Origin: Spirochaetota bacterium
Lineage (GTDB): Bacteria > Spirochaetota > Spirochaetia > Treponematales > Breznakiellaceae
NCBI GenBank assembly: GCA_023398155.1
Contig: JAEWSV010000061.1
Span: 1-18,350 of the forward strand
DNA length: 18,350 bases
Direction: 5' to 3'
Under the pieces are notes generated by a model. The model saw nothing but the letters and a program-made list of their open reading frames with translations, was not told the origin of the DNA and ran no database searches. Shown here in pieces: positions 1 through 8,067 of this stretch. The translations under genes and the position numbers were made by a program. How positions within the stretch are numbered: position 1 is the first letter of the stretch; the number at the start of each line of letters is the position of its first letter.

Positions 1-1
1 C

Positions 2-409
2 CTCGTGGAAGCCGTGGCCGACGGCCGCCTGGAGCCGATCGCGGCCTGGGCCCCCCTCGTCTTCCGCGCCGCGGCCGCTGGCGACGATGCCGCCCTGGCC
101 ATCCTGGACCGGGCCGGCCGCGAACTCGGCGAATCGGCCGCGGCTGTGGTCCGCCAGATCGGCGCCGCCGGAGAGCCCTTCGACCTCGTCCTCTCCGGGA
201 GCCTCTTCTCTCTCACCCCGGACCTCTTCCGGAGCGTAGAGTCGGTTCTCCGCCCCGTGGCCCCCCTCTTCCGCCCCCTCCGCCTCGACGCCCCGCCCGT
301 CGTCGGCGCCGTCGCCCTCGGCATGCGCGGCTCAGGCCTTGAGCCCGCCCTCGCGCTCCCCCGCCTCCGCGCCTCCACCCGGGACCTCCTCGCGCCCGGC
401 GAACCTTGA
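2..409 (+). CDS. BadF/BadG-type sugar kinase, C-terminal part (5' end outside window)
   Basis: The reading frame is open from the window edge and ends in TGA at 407-409, so only the last ~135 residues are present; the in-frame GTG at position 5 is probably internal. The visible part resembles the C-terminal lobe of the BadF/BadG/BcrA/BcrD ATPase family, which includes N-acetylglucosamine kinases: a helix of the type GDDAALAILDRAGRELGE, a VLSGSLF strand-turn (family usually LSGGVF, part of the nucleotide-binding lobe), and a terminal PPVVGAVALGM segment. Such kinases phosphorylate amino sugars in the cytoplasm. The N-terminal phosphate-binding motifs are outside the window, so the substrate cannot be told. 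The family call is fairly safe; the sugar is inference. The next gene, a tRNA, has its own promoter. Confidence 0.7.
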   Translation, partial: LVEAVADGRLEPIAAWAPLVFRAAAAGDDAALAILDRAGRELGESAAAVVRQIGAAGEPFDLVLSGSLFSLTPDLFRSVESVLRPVAPLFRPLRLDAPPVVGAVALGMRGSGLEPALALPRLRASTRDLLAPGEP

Positions 410-429
410 GTCCGCGGGAAGCAGGGGTC

Positions 430-458
430 TTGATCAAACGGCCATATTTGGGTATGAT
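430..458 (+). promoter_or_regulatory. sigma70-type promoter of the tRNA-Ala gene
   Basis: TTGATC (430-435) and TATGAT (453-458) are separated by exactly 17 bases. The predicted start, near 465, lies about 5 bases before the tRNA 5' end. Spacing and match (4/6 and 5/6) are good and the position fits the tRNA. Confidence 0.6.
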
Positions 459-469
459 TCCTGCGCAAC

Positions 470-542
470 GGGGAATTAGCTCAGTTGGTAGAGCGATAGG
501 TTCGCAATCTATAGGTCAGGGGTTCGAATCCCCTATTCTCCA
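470..542 (+). tRNA. tRNA-Ala, anticodon CGC
   Basis: A full cloverleaf can be folded by hand. The acceptor stem is GGGGAAT (470-476) with ATTCTCC (535-541), the D stem GCTC/GAGC, the anticodon stem ATAGG/TCTAT (one G-U pair) with loop TTCGCAA, the T stem AGGGG/CCCCT with loop TTCGAAT, and the discriminator is A542. The anticodon at 503-505 is CGC, reading GCG alanine codons. The third acceptor pair is G-U, the classic alanine identity element. No CCA is encoded, so the 3' end must be added by tRNA nucleotidyltransferase. A good promoter precedes it and a terminator follows. Confidence 0.97.
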
Positions 543-604
543 GGATTTTCTTGAAAAGGCCGCCCATAGGGCGGCTTTTTTCGTCTATGCCTGGAGAATA
601 GGGG
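530..604. repeat. 15-bp inverted repeat: tRNA 3' end and its inverted copy
   Basis: The last 13 bases of the tRNA plus two flanking bases (530-544, CCCCTATTCTCCAGG) recur as an exact reverse complement at 590-604. The copies bracket the terminator hairpin. The match covers the 3' strand of the T stem and the whole 3' acceptor strand, so a read-through transcript could pair the two and prevent tRNA folding. A perfect 15-base match within 60 bases is very unlikely by chance. Confidence 0.85.
554..581 (+). terminator. rho-independent terminator of tRNA-Ala
   Basis: GCCGCCC (559-565) pairs with GGGCGGC (569-575) over an ATA loop and is followed by TTTTTT (576-581). The AAAA run at 554-557 extends the stem into the T tract. 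It begins 12 bases after the tRNA end. Confidence 0.9.
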
Positions 605-992
605 CACACGCAGCGAAGCTACGAGCGCTCGAAACGAGGGCGCGCCGATTCCGCCGCGCGGTTGGAAAACCGCGCCTTCAATCGATACCAATCGGAGTAG
701 GCCGCAGGCCTACGCGGTAGCGAGGGGAGGCGGACAGGAGGTCCGCCGCTAGCGCCCGAGGCGGGCTGGAAGAAGCCGCCAGGATGGCGGCGACTGGAAG
801 CCGAATCCGTCCAGGTCGGTCCGTTATCCATAACCGGCTCTGAAACTAGGTGGACTGCGCGTTCACGACCTCGGAAGAAAGCCAGCTTTCGCCGTAAATG
901 TCCCCATCCTTTCACAATATTCGGCATCCGGCAAATCCGGAGCGGTTCAGGGGATCATCGAGGGCGACGTAGTCCCGTCAGTCCGACGCTAC
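582..992. other. non-coding spacer between tRNA-Ala and the giant kinase gene
   Basis: No credible coding region is seen here. The open frames that cross it either run through the tRNA or have composition dictated by the hairpins. It holds the inverted tRNA end (590-604), the hairpin run (656-791), a small inverted repeat at 821-837 (GTTA/TAAC core) and GAAAG/CTTTC at 877-890. Read on minus, the last is a short stem followed by TTCC and might weakly terminate the kinase transcript; no better terminator for that gene is visible between 876 and 992. Confidence 0.5.
656..791 (+). other. run of perfect short hairpins, several with GGA loops (candidate structured RNA or palindromic repeat element)
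   Basis: Five stem-loops can be drawn: 656-675 (8-bp stem GCGCGGTT/AACCGCGC, loop GGAA); 697-713 (7 bp GTAGGCC/GGCCTAC, loop GCA); 729-747 (7 bp GGCGGAC/GTCCGCC, loop AGGAG); 754-766 (5 bp GCCCG/CGGGC, loop AGG); 775-791 (6 bp GCCGCC/GGCGGC, loop AGGAT). A further GGCT/AGCC stem (764-777, loop GGAAGA) is an alternative to the last. All stems listed are perfect. GGA in the loop on the plus strand recalls CsrA-binding hairpins, and CAGGATG and CAGGAGG match the CsrB-type repeat. No promoter is identified, so whether it is transcribed is unknown. A dispersed palindromic repeat is the main alternative. Confidence 0.5.
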
Positions 993-3900
993 CTATTCGC
1001 CGTTCTTGATCCTAAATACTTCGACGCAGTCACCCATGGATTCGCTTTTCGCGGAAAGGATCGCCGGCAAATCCTCCGGGCGGCCGCTTCCCGGGCAGCC
1101 AACCTTCCAGTGAAAACGGACGGCGCGATCGCGGCCCTCGCGCTTCGCGATGAACATGGCCTGATCGCTCAGCATGATCGTCTGCTCAAGGGAAAGCGAA
1201 GCGGGGGCATGGCCGGCGAAGGGGAACTGCGCGTAGCCGATCGAACAAGTCTTTTGGATGGTCTGCCCCTCGCTGATTTTGATGGAGAGGGCGGATACGG
1301 CATGCAGGGCCTTGCGGGCGAAGGCGTCCAGGTAATCCGGGCTCGTGTTGTTCAGGATCACTAGGAATTCCTCGCCACCCCAACGTACCACGAAGTCGTC
1401 GGCGCGTATGATCGATTTCAGCGTCTGCGATATCGCCACCAACACGGAATCTCCTGCGGCGTGGCCCCAGCCGTCGTTCACCTCCTTGAAGTGGTCGATA
1501 TCGATAAGGTATATGCCGATCACGGTGTTCAAGGGAACCGCGCCCCGGTGTTCCGATCCTTCCAGGCCGCGTTTGACCTTTTGGGCGAATCGGTCCGCTA
1601 TTCCGACGATGTAATCCAGGAAATAACGACGGTTGTTCAGGTGGGTGAGCGGGTCTATCAAGGTCAGTTCTTGCAATTGCTTATTGGCTTCGTTGAGCTG
1701 CCTCGTCCTCTCGGCGACCTTTTCCTCCAAGTTCGCGTAAAGCCGCGCTATCTCCATGGAGATGGAGGCTTGGGCCGCCAGGATCTCCAGTACCGCGAGC
1801 CTGGCGGCGGTGAAGACTCCCTCCGAAAGGTTGTTCTCAAGGTAAAGAACGCCCCTCAGGGCGTTCCGGTGCATAACGGGCATGCAGAGGAGGGATTTGA
1901 TGCGGTTTTGTTTTATATAGGCGTTGTCGCGGAAGGGACCCGCGGAGGAAGCTCGGTCGAGCGCGACGCACTCCTTGCTCCTCCGGACGAAATCGACGAT
2001 CTCGCGGCAAAGATCTTCGCAGTCGCGGTAGGGAACCGAATCCGCGATCTCGATTTCCTCGGATGAGGCCGTTTTGCGCGCCTCGACGCGAAGCCCCTCG
2101 CCGTCCTCGTGGTCCAGGAGGATGCAGCCTTTCTGGGCGCCGGCGTTCTCCATGGCGATGCCCATCAAGGCTTTAAGCAGGCCTTCGGTCTTTATTTCTC
2201 CCGATATCGCCTGGACCGATTTAGTGATCGAGTTTATATCGAGGAATTCGTTCGATACGTCCGATACCGAACCAAGAGTTCCGCGTTTTCCGCCGCTGGT
2301 TTCCCCCAGTTCCGCCTTTACCGCGAGCTGATCGGGATAGCGGCGTTCCATTGCTTGGGTTTTCCTGACGGCGCCCCAGCGGCTGAAGAGGTAGCGGGCC
2401 TCATGGAGAAAAGCCTTCCCGACGGCCTCCTCGCCCCGCTCCAGCCAGAACCGGCCCTCCAGTTCGTTGATGAGCGCGGTCATTTGCTGGAAATCCCCCG
2501 GATCGATGGAAGCCGCCGCCCGGCGATACAGGCCGAGAGTCGCCTCGAGCGGTTCGCGCCTATAGGCCGAAAGCTCGGCCGATGCGAGGAGATGCTTATG
2601 CGCGAAATTTTCCGGGCAGCTGTCGGCCCACTTCTTGAGCGTCGCGATGCTCGCCTCGATCTTGGCCATGGCCTCGCCCTCGTCGCCGGCGGTGCCGGCC
2701 TTGAGCCGGTCTATGAGGATCAGGGCCCGCGTCAGGTAATGGTCGGCGACGGGAAAATCGGTTCCCGAGGCGAAAATGATCCCTTCGGCCATCTCGTTCC
2801 ACGTGGCGGCTTCATCGGCGTCCCCCATCAGGTAATGGAAGAAGGCGTTGTATTGGGCAAAGCGGACTAACAGCACGATGTGCTTCATCTTGTTGATGAT
2901 TTCCACCCGTTCGGCGTCGGCCTTCCCCCACTCGAGCTCCGCCGGATCGCCGAGCGGCGTCCTGAGCTTCTTGACGGCCTGCATGACGATCTCTGATAGC
3001 TTGAGTTGGACGAAACCCCGGGATTCCGCCAGGAAGGCCATGACGTCGCCGTTTTCGCGTTCGCAATCGCGAAGGTCGGCGCCGACCCAGGTCATCAAAT
3101 GGAGTTTGTGGGAAATGGCGTACATCGCGTGCTGCAGATCCCCCAGCTCCAGGCCTTTGCGGTAGGAAAGGTCGTAATAGTCCAAGCTCTCGCTGAAATG
3201 CTTGCGCATATGGGAGACGTAGGTGAACGAGAAATACACGGGGGGCCTCTGCCACTCCGATTTCAGCCGGTCGATGAGGCCGAAGGCCGTCTTCCCCAAG
3301 CGGTACGCCGTCTCGTAATCCCCGAGCATCGAGGCGACCAGGATGCCCGCGTCGGCCACGGCCTTGCAGGATTCATGGGTCAAGCCCTCGGCCAGGGTCA
3401 GGTCCATCATCGTAAGCGTCTCGACGAGATAGAGGGGATAATCCACCTGTATGGAGGAGGGCACGGCCTGGGCGAGCAAGCGCATCGCCATGGCCTTCCT
3501 GCGGTCGCCCATCTCGGGGAGTCCGGAAAGGCTTTCGATCGGCACCTTCGCCAATCCTGCCGTCAGGCGGCCGATACCTGCCCCGACGGCCTTCTGGATG
3601 TCCTCTGGCGCCTCCGGCAGGTTCAGGCCGAGGCGCGAGAGGCTTTTGCGGATTTCGTCGATGGCGGGGTAGAGCGCGCCTTTGAATTCGAGGATGCGCG
3701 AACGGATTATAGAGACCGACGCGGATTCAAGATCATCGGTCGCCATCGCGCCGGCCTGGTCTAAAAGTCCAGCCGCCCTCTCGGAATCGCCGGAGAGGAA
3801 GACCGCCTCGGCCTGCCCCAGGAGAAGGCGGAATCGCGACTCCGGCTTCCCTTTCCATTCGCCCTCCGACAGGCTCGAGAGCCCCGTTCCGTAAAAATCG

Positions 3901-6224
3901 GCCGCCGTCTGGAAAGCGGTGGCCCGCATAGCCTTGTCGCCGGCCGCTTTATTGAGGCCGGCCAGCTCCATCCGCGCGTCCAAGTCGTCGCCGGGAGAGG
4001 CGGCCGCGTTCAGGTGGTTGACGGTCTCGAAAAGCCCTTCCTCCGATTCGCCGCTCCGGTAGGCCTTGAGCATCTCGGCCCCGATCCGCGAACGGAATAG
4101 GCGCTTCTCATCCTCCGCGGACATGGAGAGCAGGGCTTGCCTGAGCCTGTCGTGCTGGAACTTGAAGGAAATTCCCGAGCCGGCCGCCTCGAGGTCGAGG
4201 CGCTCGAGCGAAAGGAGGCGGTAATCCCCGCTCCTCGGGACGATGATCTCCCTTTCGATGGCGGTCCATAAACCGCTCTCCAATTTCCCGAGCTCCAATC
4301 CGCATACGATGGAGAGGGTACGCGCGTCAAAGACGTCGCCGATGCAAGCTGCGGCCTTGAGCGCTGCGATAGCCCGGGCGGGAAGCTCCCGGAGCCGGTC
4401 GACGAGGAACTCGATGACGTTGGCCCCGAGCTCGGCGTCCCTTATCTTGACCATGTCCCAATTCCAGCGGTTCTCCGCCGCGTCGAGGCTGAAGGCGCCC
4501 TTATCGCGAAGGGAGAGGAGGGCTTGGTTCAGATAGAAGGGATTTCCGCCGGTTTTTCCGTGCAGGACCCGGGAAAGATCCAAGGTCGATCCCGGGTCGC
4601 GCCGCAGGGCTTCGGCCACCAGGAGGTTCTGCGCTTCCAGCCCCAAGGGAAGCAGATGGATACTCAGGACCCGCGCGTCTAGATTCGCGTTATCGGCGCG
4701 CGCCGCCTCGTCGCCCGATGCTCGCAGCAAGGCTATGAGGGGATGGCCTTCCGATACCTCGTTGTCGCGATAGGCGCCTACCAAAAGAAGGCGAGGGACC
4801 GCGTTCCGTCCCAGGAGGTACTTGATCAGCTCCAGGGTGGAAGGATCGCACCACTGGAGGTCGTCAAGGAAGATGACGAGGGGACGTCCCTCCCCCGCGA
4901 GCGCCGCCAGGAATTCCCTGATGGCGAGTTGGATGCGGTTCTGGGCGGCGACGGGTTCGAGCGCGGGCAGCGGCTCCGAGGCCCCGAGGGCCGCTTGAAG
5001 GCCGGGTACCAGCTCAAGGAGAGTCGACTTTACCGGCGTGAGCCTCCGCCTGAGCTCCTCCAAGAATGCTTCAGGCATCATGGATAGCTCGGAGGCCAGG
5101 GCTTGAAATGACTGCAGGACGGCGCCGTAAGGAATGTTGCGCTCGAGCGCGTCGAATTTCCCGGAGGCGAAGAAGGCCTTGCCGGTCGATATCGATTTGT
5201 GGATCTCCTGGATGAGAGCCGTCTTACCGATACCCGGTTCGCCCGATACCATGAGGAGGCGCGACGCGCCTTTCGAGACTTCGTCGTAGGTTTCCAAGAG
5301 GCGGTCGAGCTCCTCTCGTCTGCCGTAAAGCTTGTGCGGTACGGAGAAGATTCCGTATCCGTCCGATTCGCCCAGGGCGAAATCCGAAATGGAACCCTTG
5401 TCCTCATATTCGCGGGCGCAGCGCAACAGGTCCTTCGCGAGCCCCGCCGCGCTCTGGTAACGCTCCTCCTTGTCCTTCCTGAGGAGCTTGGAGACGATCG
5501 CCGAAATCGTTCCCGGTATGCGGGGGTCGATCTCCTCCAGCGGCTCCGGCAACCTGGCGATATGCGCGTAGATGAGCTCGAGATCGTCCTTGCCCGTGAA
5601 GGGCGGCCTTCCGGCGAATAACCCGTAGAGCGTGGCGCCGAGCGAGTAAAGATCGCTCCTATAGTCGACCGGGCTGTTCAGGCGTCCCGTCTGCTCGGGC
5701 GAAATGCAGGAGAGCGTACCCTCCAAGGCGCCGTCGGCGGATACCGCCAGGGTCTCGCTCGAAAGCTCCACCGATATCCCGAAATCGATTAACCGTGCCC
5801 GCATCGTCAACGGGTCGACGAGGATATTCGATGGCGAAACGTCCTTATGGATGATGCCCCGCCCGTGGACGCGCGCGAGCGCCTCGGCCGCGCTCGCCGC
5901 GAAGGCGAGTTTCTCGCCGATACCCGCACGGTCCATGCGGGTATCCCGGTCGAGCGAAACGCCGCCCGAATCCACCATGATCATGGCAAGTGTCTTATCG
6001 GTTTCCTCGAGGGCGAGGACCCGAACGGCCCCGTCTCCCTGGAGCTTGTCCGTTATCTGGTATTCGCGCTTGAAAGAGGACAATTCGATAATCGAAGGAT
6101 AGTCCCGGTTGAGCAGTTTGCAGACCACGGCCATTCCGTCAGAGATGCGTTTACCCCGGAAAACCGCGCTGCCCTCGCTATGGTAGAGGCTCTCGGTGAA
6201 GGAATAACCCGGGATATGCATCAT
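993..6224 (-). CDS. giant hybrid Ser/Thr protein kinase - AAA ATPase - GAF - GGDEF diguanylate cyclase
   Basis: A 1743-residue cytoplasmic signalling protein with no membrane segment seen. Residues ~7-270 form a Hanks-type kinase: K36 in VVCK, HKD catalytic loop (H126-D128, N133), DFG at 147-149, and SPEQTGRLN activation region; the Gly-rich loop is poorly conserved. Residues ~298-600 are an AAA/ORC-type ATPase with YGRREEL, Walker A GEPGIGKT (328-335) and Walker B IFLDD (451-455). Residues ~700-1310 are helical, TPR-like. A GAF domain (~1330-1495) and a coiled coil lead into a GGDEF domain (~1520-1700) with an intact GGEEF site (1616-1620) and an RxxD inhibitory site RADD (1607-1610), so c-di-GMP synthesis with product feedback is predicted. 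Most relatives with this front half end in a histidine kinase; the cyclase end is less usual. The start ATGATG at 6224 has a GGTGGA Shine-Dalgarno-like stretch. Confidence 0.93.
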   Translation of the reverse strand: MMHIPGYSFTESLYHSEGSAVFRGKRISDGMAVVCKLLNRDYPSIIELSSFKREYQITDKLQGDGAVRVLALEETDKTLAMIMVDSGGVSLDRDTRMDRAGIGEKLAFAASAAEALARVHGRGIIHKDVSPSNILVDPLTMRARLIDFGISVELSSETLAVSADGALEGTLSCISPEQTGRLNSPVDYRSDLYSLGATLYGLFAGRPPFTGKDDLELIYAHIARLPEPLEEIDPRIPGTISAIVSKLLRKDKEERYQSAAGLAKDLLRCAREYEDKGSISDFALGESDGYGIFSVPHKLYGRREELDRLLETYDEVSKGASRLLMVSGEPGIGKTALIQEIHKSISTGKAFFASGKFDALERNIPYGAVLQSFQALASELSMMPEAFLEELRRRLTPVKSTLLELVPGLQAALGASEPLPALEPVAAQNRIQLAIREFLAALAGEGRPLVIFLDDLQWCDPSTLELIKYLLGRNAVPRLLLVGAYRDNEVSEGHPLIALLRASGDEAARADNANLDARVLSIHLLPLGLEAQNLLVAEALRRDPGSTLDLSRVLHGKTGGNPFYLNQALLSLRDKGAFSLDAAENRWNWDMVKIRDAELGANVIEFLVDRLRELPARAIAALKAAACIGDVFDARTLSIVCGLELGKLESGLWTAIEREIIVPRSGDYRLLSLERLDLEAAGSGISFKFQHDRLRQALLSMSAEDEKRLFRSRIGAEMLKAYRSGESEEGLFETVNHLNAAASPGDDLDARMELAGLNKAAGDKAMRATAFQTAADFYGTGLSSLSEGEWKGKPESRFRLLLGQAEAVFLSGDSERAAGLLDQAGAMATDDLESASVSIIRSRILEFKGALYPAIDEIRKSLSRLGLNLPEAPEDIQKAVGAGIGRLTAGLAKVPIESLSGLPEMGDRRKAMAMRLLAQAVPSSIQVDYPLYLVETLTMMDLTLAEGLTHESCKAVADAGILVASMLGDYETAYRLGKTAFGLIDRLKSEWQRPPVYFSFTYVSHMRKHFSESLDYYDLSYRKGLELGDLQHAMYAISHKLHLMTWVGADLRDCERENGDVMAFLAESRGFVQLKLSEIVMQAVKKLRTPLGDPAELEWGKADAERVEIINKMKHIVLLVRFAQYNAFFHYLMGDADEAATWNEMAEGIIFASGTDFPVADHYLTRALILIDRLKAGTAGDEGEAMAKIEASIATLKKWADSCPENFAHKHLLASAELSAYRREPLEATLGLYRRAAASIDPGDFQQMTALINELEGRFWLERGEEAVGKAFLHEARYLFSRWGAVRKTQAMERRYPDQLAVKAELGETSGGKRGTLGSVSDVSNEFLDINSITKSVQAISGEIKTEGLLKALMGIAMENAGAQKGCILLDHEDGEGLRVEARKTASSEEIEIADSVPYRDCEDLCREIVDFVRRSKECVALDRASSAGPFRDNAYIKQNRIKSLLCMPVMHRNALRGVLYLENNLSEGVFTAARLAVLEILAAQASISMEIARLYANLEEKVAERTRQLNEANKQLQELTLIDPLTHLNNRRYFLDYIVGIADRFAQKVKRGLEGSEHRGAVPLNTVIGIYLIDIDHFKEVNDGWGHAAGDSVLVAISQTLKSIIRADDFVVRWGGEEFLVILNNTSPDYLDAFARKALHAVSALSIKISEGQTIQKTCSIGYAQFPFAGHAPASLSLEQTIMLSDQAMFIAKREGRDRAVRFHWKVGCPGSGRPEDLPAILSAKSESMGDCVEVFRIKNGE

Positions 6225-6245
6225 GTTCCACCGCCTTATGCCTCA

Positions 6246-6275
6246 AATATAGGCTAAGGATGGGCGGATTTCGAA
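6246..6275 (-). promoter_or_regulatory. possible promoter of the giant kinase gene
   Basis: Read on minus: TTCGAA (6270-6275) and TATATT (6246-6251) with an 18-base spacer, about 20 bases before the start codon. The -10 is decent and the -35 is poor. It is the only AT-rich candidate in this gap. Confidence 0.35.
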
Positions 6276-6402
6276 CTTGCTCCGGAAGGGTAGTATGTTC
6301 AGCGGCCTCGGTCCTCTATCGCATCGACTTCCATCTCGCGGAATGCCTTTCCTTCGCTCTCCTATTGAGCGCACGCCGAACTCGTCCTATCATTTGTTCA
6401 TA

Positions 6403-7659
6403 ATGACGGCCAGGACTTCTGATCTCATCGATCTCGTACTCAACCTGACCCTGCTCATCGCGCTGACCATCCTCTCCGATTTTCTTGAAAAGAGGATGCA
6501 CAAGGCGAAAAGGGCCGGCGTGCTTCTCCAAGGAGTACTCTTCGGCGCGGCTTCCGTGCTCGCGATGCTCCGGCCGTTGGACTTCGGGGGCGGTCTCATC
6601 TTCGACGGCAGGTCGGTGATGGTGAGTCTCTGCGCCCTTTATTTCGGCCCCTGGGCCGCCTTGGTCGCGAGCGCCATGGCGATCGCTTCCAGACTCTCGA
6701 TCGGCGGCTTCGGGGTACTTACGGGAACGCTCGTAGTCCTGTCTTCGGCGTGCATCGGCCTCGCCGGGCGCTACAAGCTAAAGCCCGTCGAGCGTCCGCC
6801 CTCCATGGTCGAGTTGTACGCGTTCGGTCTGTTGGTCCACGCCGTCATGCTTGCCCTGATGTTGACTCTGCCCGAGGGCAGGGGAATAGCCGTCATTGAG
6901 CGCATCGGTCTCTGGGTGATCCTCCTGTACCCCCTCGCGAACATCCTTGCGGGCAAGATACTTTCGGACCAGATCGTCGCCAGGATTACGGTCGGCGCCC
7001 TGAAGAGAAGGGAAGAACTCCTGATGCAGAATCTTACGGAGAAGGAGATCCTGCTGAGCGAGGTACATCATCGCGTTAAAAATAACCTCAACATCATATC
7101 CAGCTTGCTCAACCTGCAGGCATCAACGATCAAGACGCCCGAACACGCCATCGCCGCCTTCAAGAACAGCGGCGAGCGCATCCAGGCCATGTCGCTCGTC
7201 CACGAGGAACTCTACAAGTCCCGCGATTTCGCCGGCGTGGACATGGGCGCATATATCGCCACGCTATCCAAACAACTAGTCTCGGCCTACGGCACGGGGG
7301 ACGGCGTGAAGCTCAGCATGAACGCGGCCGGCGTCCGCCTCCGCGTGAACGAATCCATTCCTTGTTCGCTTATCCTAAACGAACTCGTCACTAACGCCTT
7401 CAAATACGCGTTCCCCGATGGCCGTACGGGTACGATCAGGATCGAGATGCGGGAGACTCAGGACGCCTTCGTGGAGCTGGAGGTGGCCGATGACGGCGTG
7501 GGGCTCCCGAAAGAATTGATCGATTTCGACGGGGAGGAGAGCGGCTCGCTCGGGCACACCCTGGTGAGGCTGCTCGTTGCGCAGCTCGACGGAACGATGA
7601 CCGTCACGGCGGACCACGGTACCGCGTTCAACATCCGTTTCCCCCGAAAAGGTACCTGA
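6403..7659 (+). CDS. membrane histidine kinase, 5TMR-LYT-like sensor + HisKA_2 + HATPase
   Basis: About 418 residues if it starts at ATG 6403. Residues 8-190 hold five or more hydrophobic helices with no large extracellular loop, resembling 5TMR-LYT sensor domains (N..LLIAL near residue 14). A HisKA_2 dimerisation box follows, EVHHRVKNNL near residue 220 (phospho-accepting His in H222/H223), then an ATPase domain with ILNELVTNA (N box, ~324-332), ADDGVGLP (G1, ~362-369) and SLGHTLVRLL. The family autophosphorylates on His and passes phosphate to a receiver. Upstream in-frame starts exist: ATG 6295 behind GGAAGGG (6284-6290) and TTG 6277; they add 36-42 residues, Arg/Pro-rich in part, with no domain. 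I prefer 6403 because the first helix then starts near residue 8, but 6295 has the better ribosome site. It overlaps the regulator gene by one base and is divergent from the giant kinase. Confidence 0.9.
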   Translation: MTARTSDLIDLVLNLTLLIALTILSDFLEKRMHKAKRAGVLLQGVLFGAASVLAMLRPLDFGGGLIFDGRSVMVSLCALYFGPWAALVASAMAIASRLSIGGFGVLTGTLVVLSSACIGLAGRYKLKPVERPPSMVELYAFGLLVHAVMLALMLTLPEGRGIAVIERIGLWVILLYPLANILAGKILSDQIVARITVGALKRREELLMQNLTEKEILLSEVHHRVKNNLNIISSLLNLQASTIKTPEHAIAAFKNSGERIQAMSLVHEELYKSRDFAGVDMGAYIATLSKQLVSAYGTGDGVKLSMNAAGVRLRVNESIPCSLILNELVTNAFKYAFPDGRTGTIRIEMRETQDAFVELEVADDGVGLPKELIDFDGEESGSLGHTLVRLLVAQLDGTMTVTADHGTAFNIRFPRKGT

Positions 7660-8045
7660 TGAAAAAACCGCGTGTCCTGATCGTCGAGGACGAGAGCATC
7701 ATCGCGTGGGATCTCCAGCGAAGACTCCAACGCTTGGATGCGGAAGTCGTCGCCATCGTGGATACCGCCGAGCGCGCTGTGGAGCGCGTCCGCCTGGACG
7801 CGCCCGATCTCATCCTCATGGACATCACCCTGAAAGGCGAGAAGACCGGCATCGACGCGGCCATGGAAATACGGCGATTCTCCGATGCGGCCATCGCGTA
7901 CCTGACGGGGAACACCCACCTGGGCGACGATCCGGCCATTTTGGCGAGCCGCGCCCAGGGAATGGTCTCCAAGCCGCCCTCGGAGGCCCAGCTCAAGGAG
8001 CTGCTCTTGTTGACGGGCCCCGACGCCGTGCGGACGTTATCCTGA
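7659..8045 (+). CDS. single-domain (CheY-like) response regulator
   Basis: 128 residues, one receiver domain and nothing else. The acidic pocket is E10/D11, the phospho-acceptor is D55 in LILMDITLKG, the switch Thr is T83 in YLTGN and the conserved Lys is K105 in VSKPP. The ATG shares one base with the kinase stop codon (TGATG at 7657-7661), so translation is coupled and the kinase is almost certainly its phosphodonor. The DITLKGEKTGIDAA stretch is typical of receivers paired with HisKA_2/HWE kinases. With no DNA-binding or enzymatic output, it must act through a protein partner or as a phosphate carrier. The divergent giant kinase is an obvious but unproven candidate. Confidence 0.93.
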   Translation: MKKPRVLIVEDESIIAWDLQRRLQRLDAEVVAIVDTAERAVERVRLDAPDLILMDITLKGEKTGIDAAMEIRRFSDAAIAYLTGNTHLGDDPAILASRAQGMVSKPPSEAQLKELLLLTGPDAVRTLS

Positions 8046-8058
8046 TTGTGCCAAGGGG

Positions 8059-8067
8059 TGGTATACT
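8059..8067 (+). promoter_or_regulatory. possible extended -10 promoter for the MFS gene
   Basis: TGG followed by TATACT (TGnTATACT, 8059-8067) is an extended -10 element. No well-placed -35 is seen. It would give a leader of roughly 105 bases before the MFS start. Confidence 0.4.

Noticed and set aside
530..604. Inverted tRNA end considered as phage or element attachment sites
   Set aside because: Attachment duplications are direct repeats and no integrase gene is in the window; kept as an unexplained inverted repeat instead.
406..927. Open frames 406-720 (+) and 619-927 (-) around the tRNA and hairpin array
   Set aside because: The plus frame runs through the tRNA gene and terminator, and the minus frame is made of the hairpin sequences. 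Neither has a ribosome site or a recognisable protein.
993..6224. Possibility that the giant kinase is a false fusion or frameshifted set of genes
   Set aside because: The frame is uninterrupted for 1743 residues, domains follow the known order for such hybrids, and the coiled coil joins GAF to GGDEF naturally.
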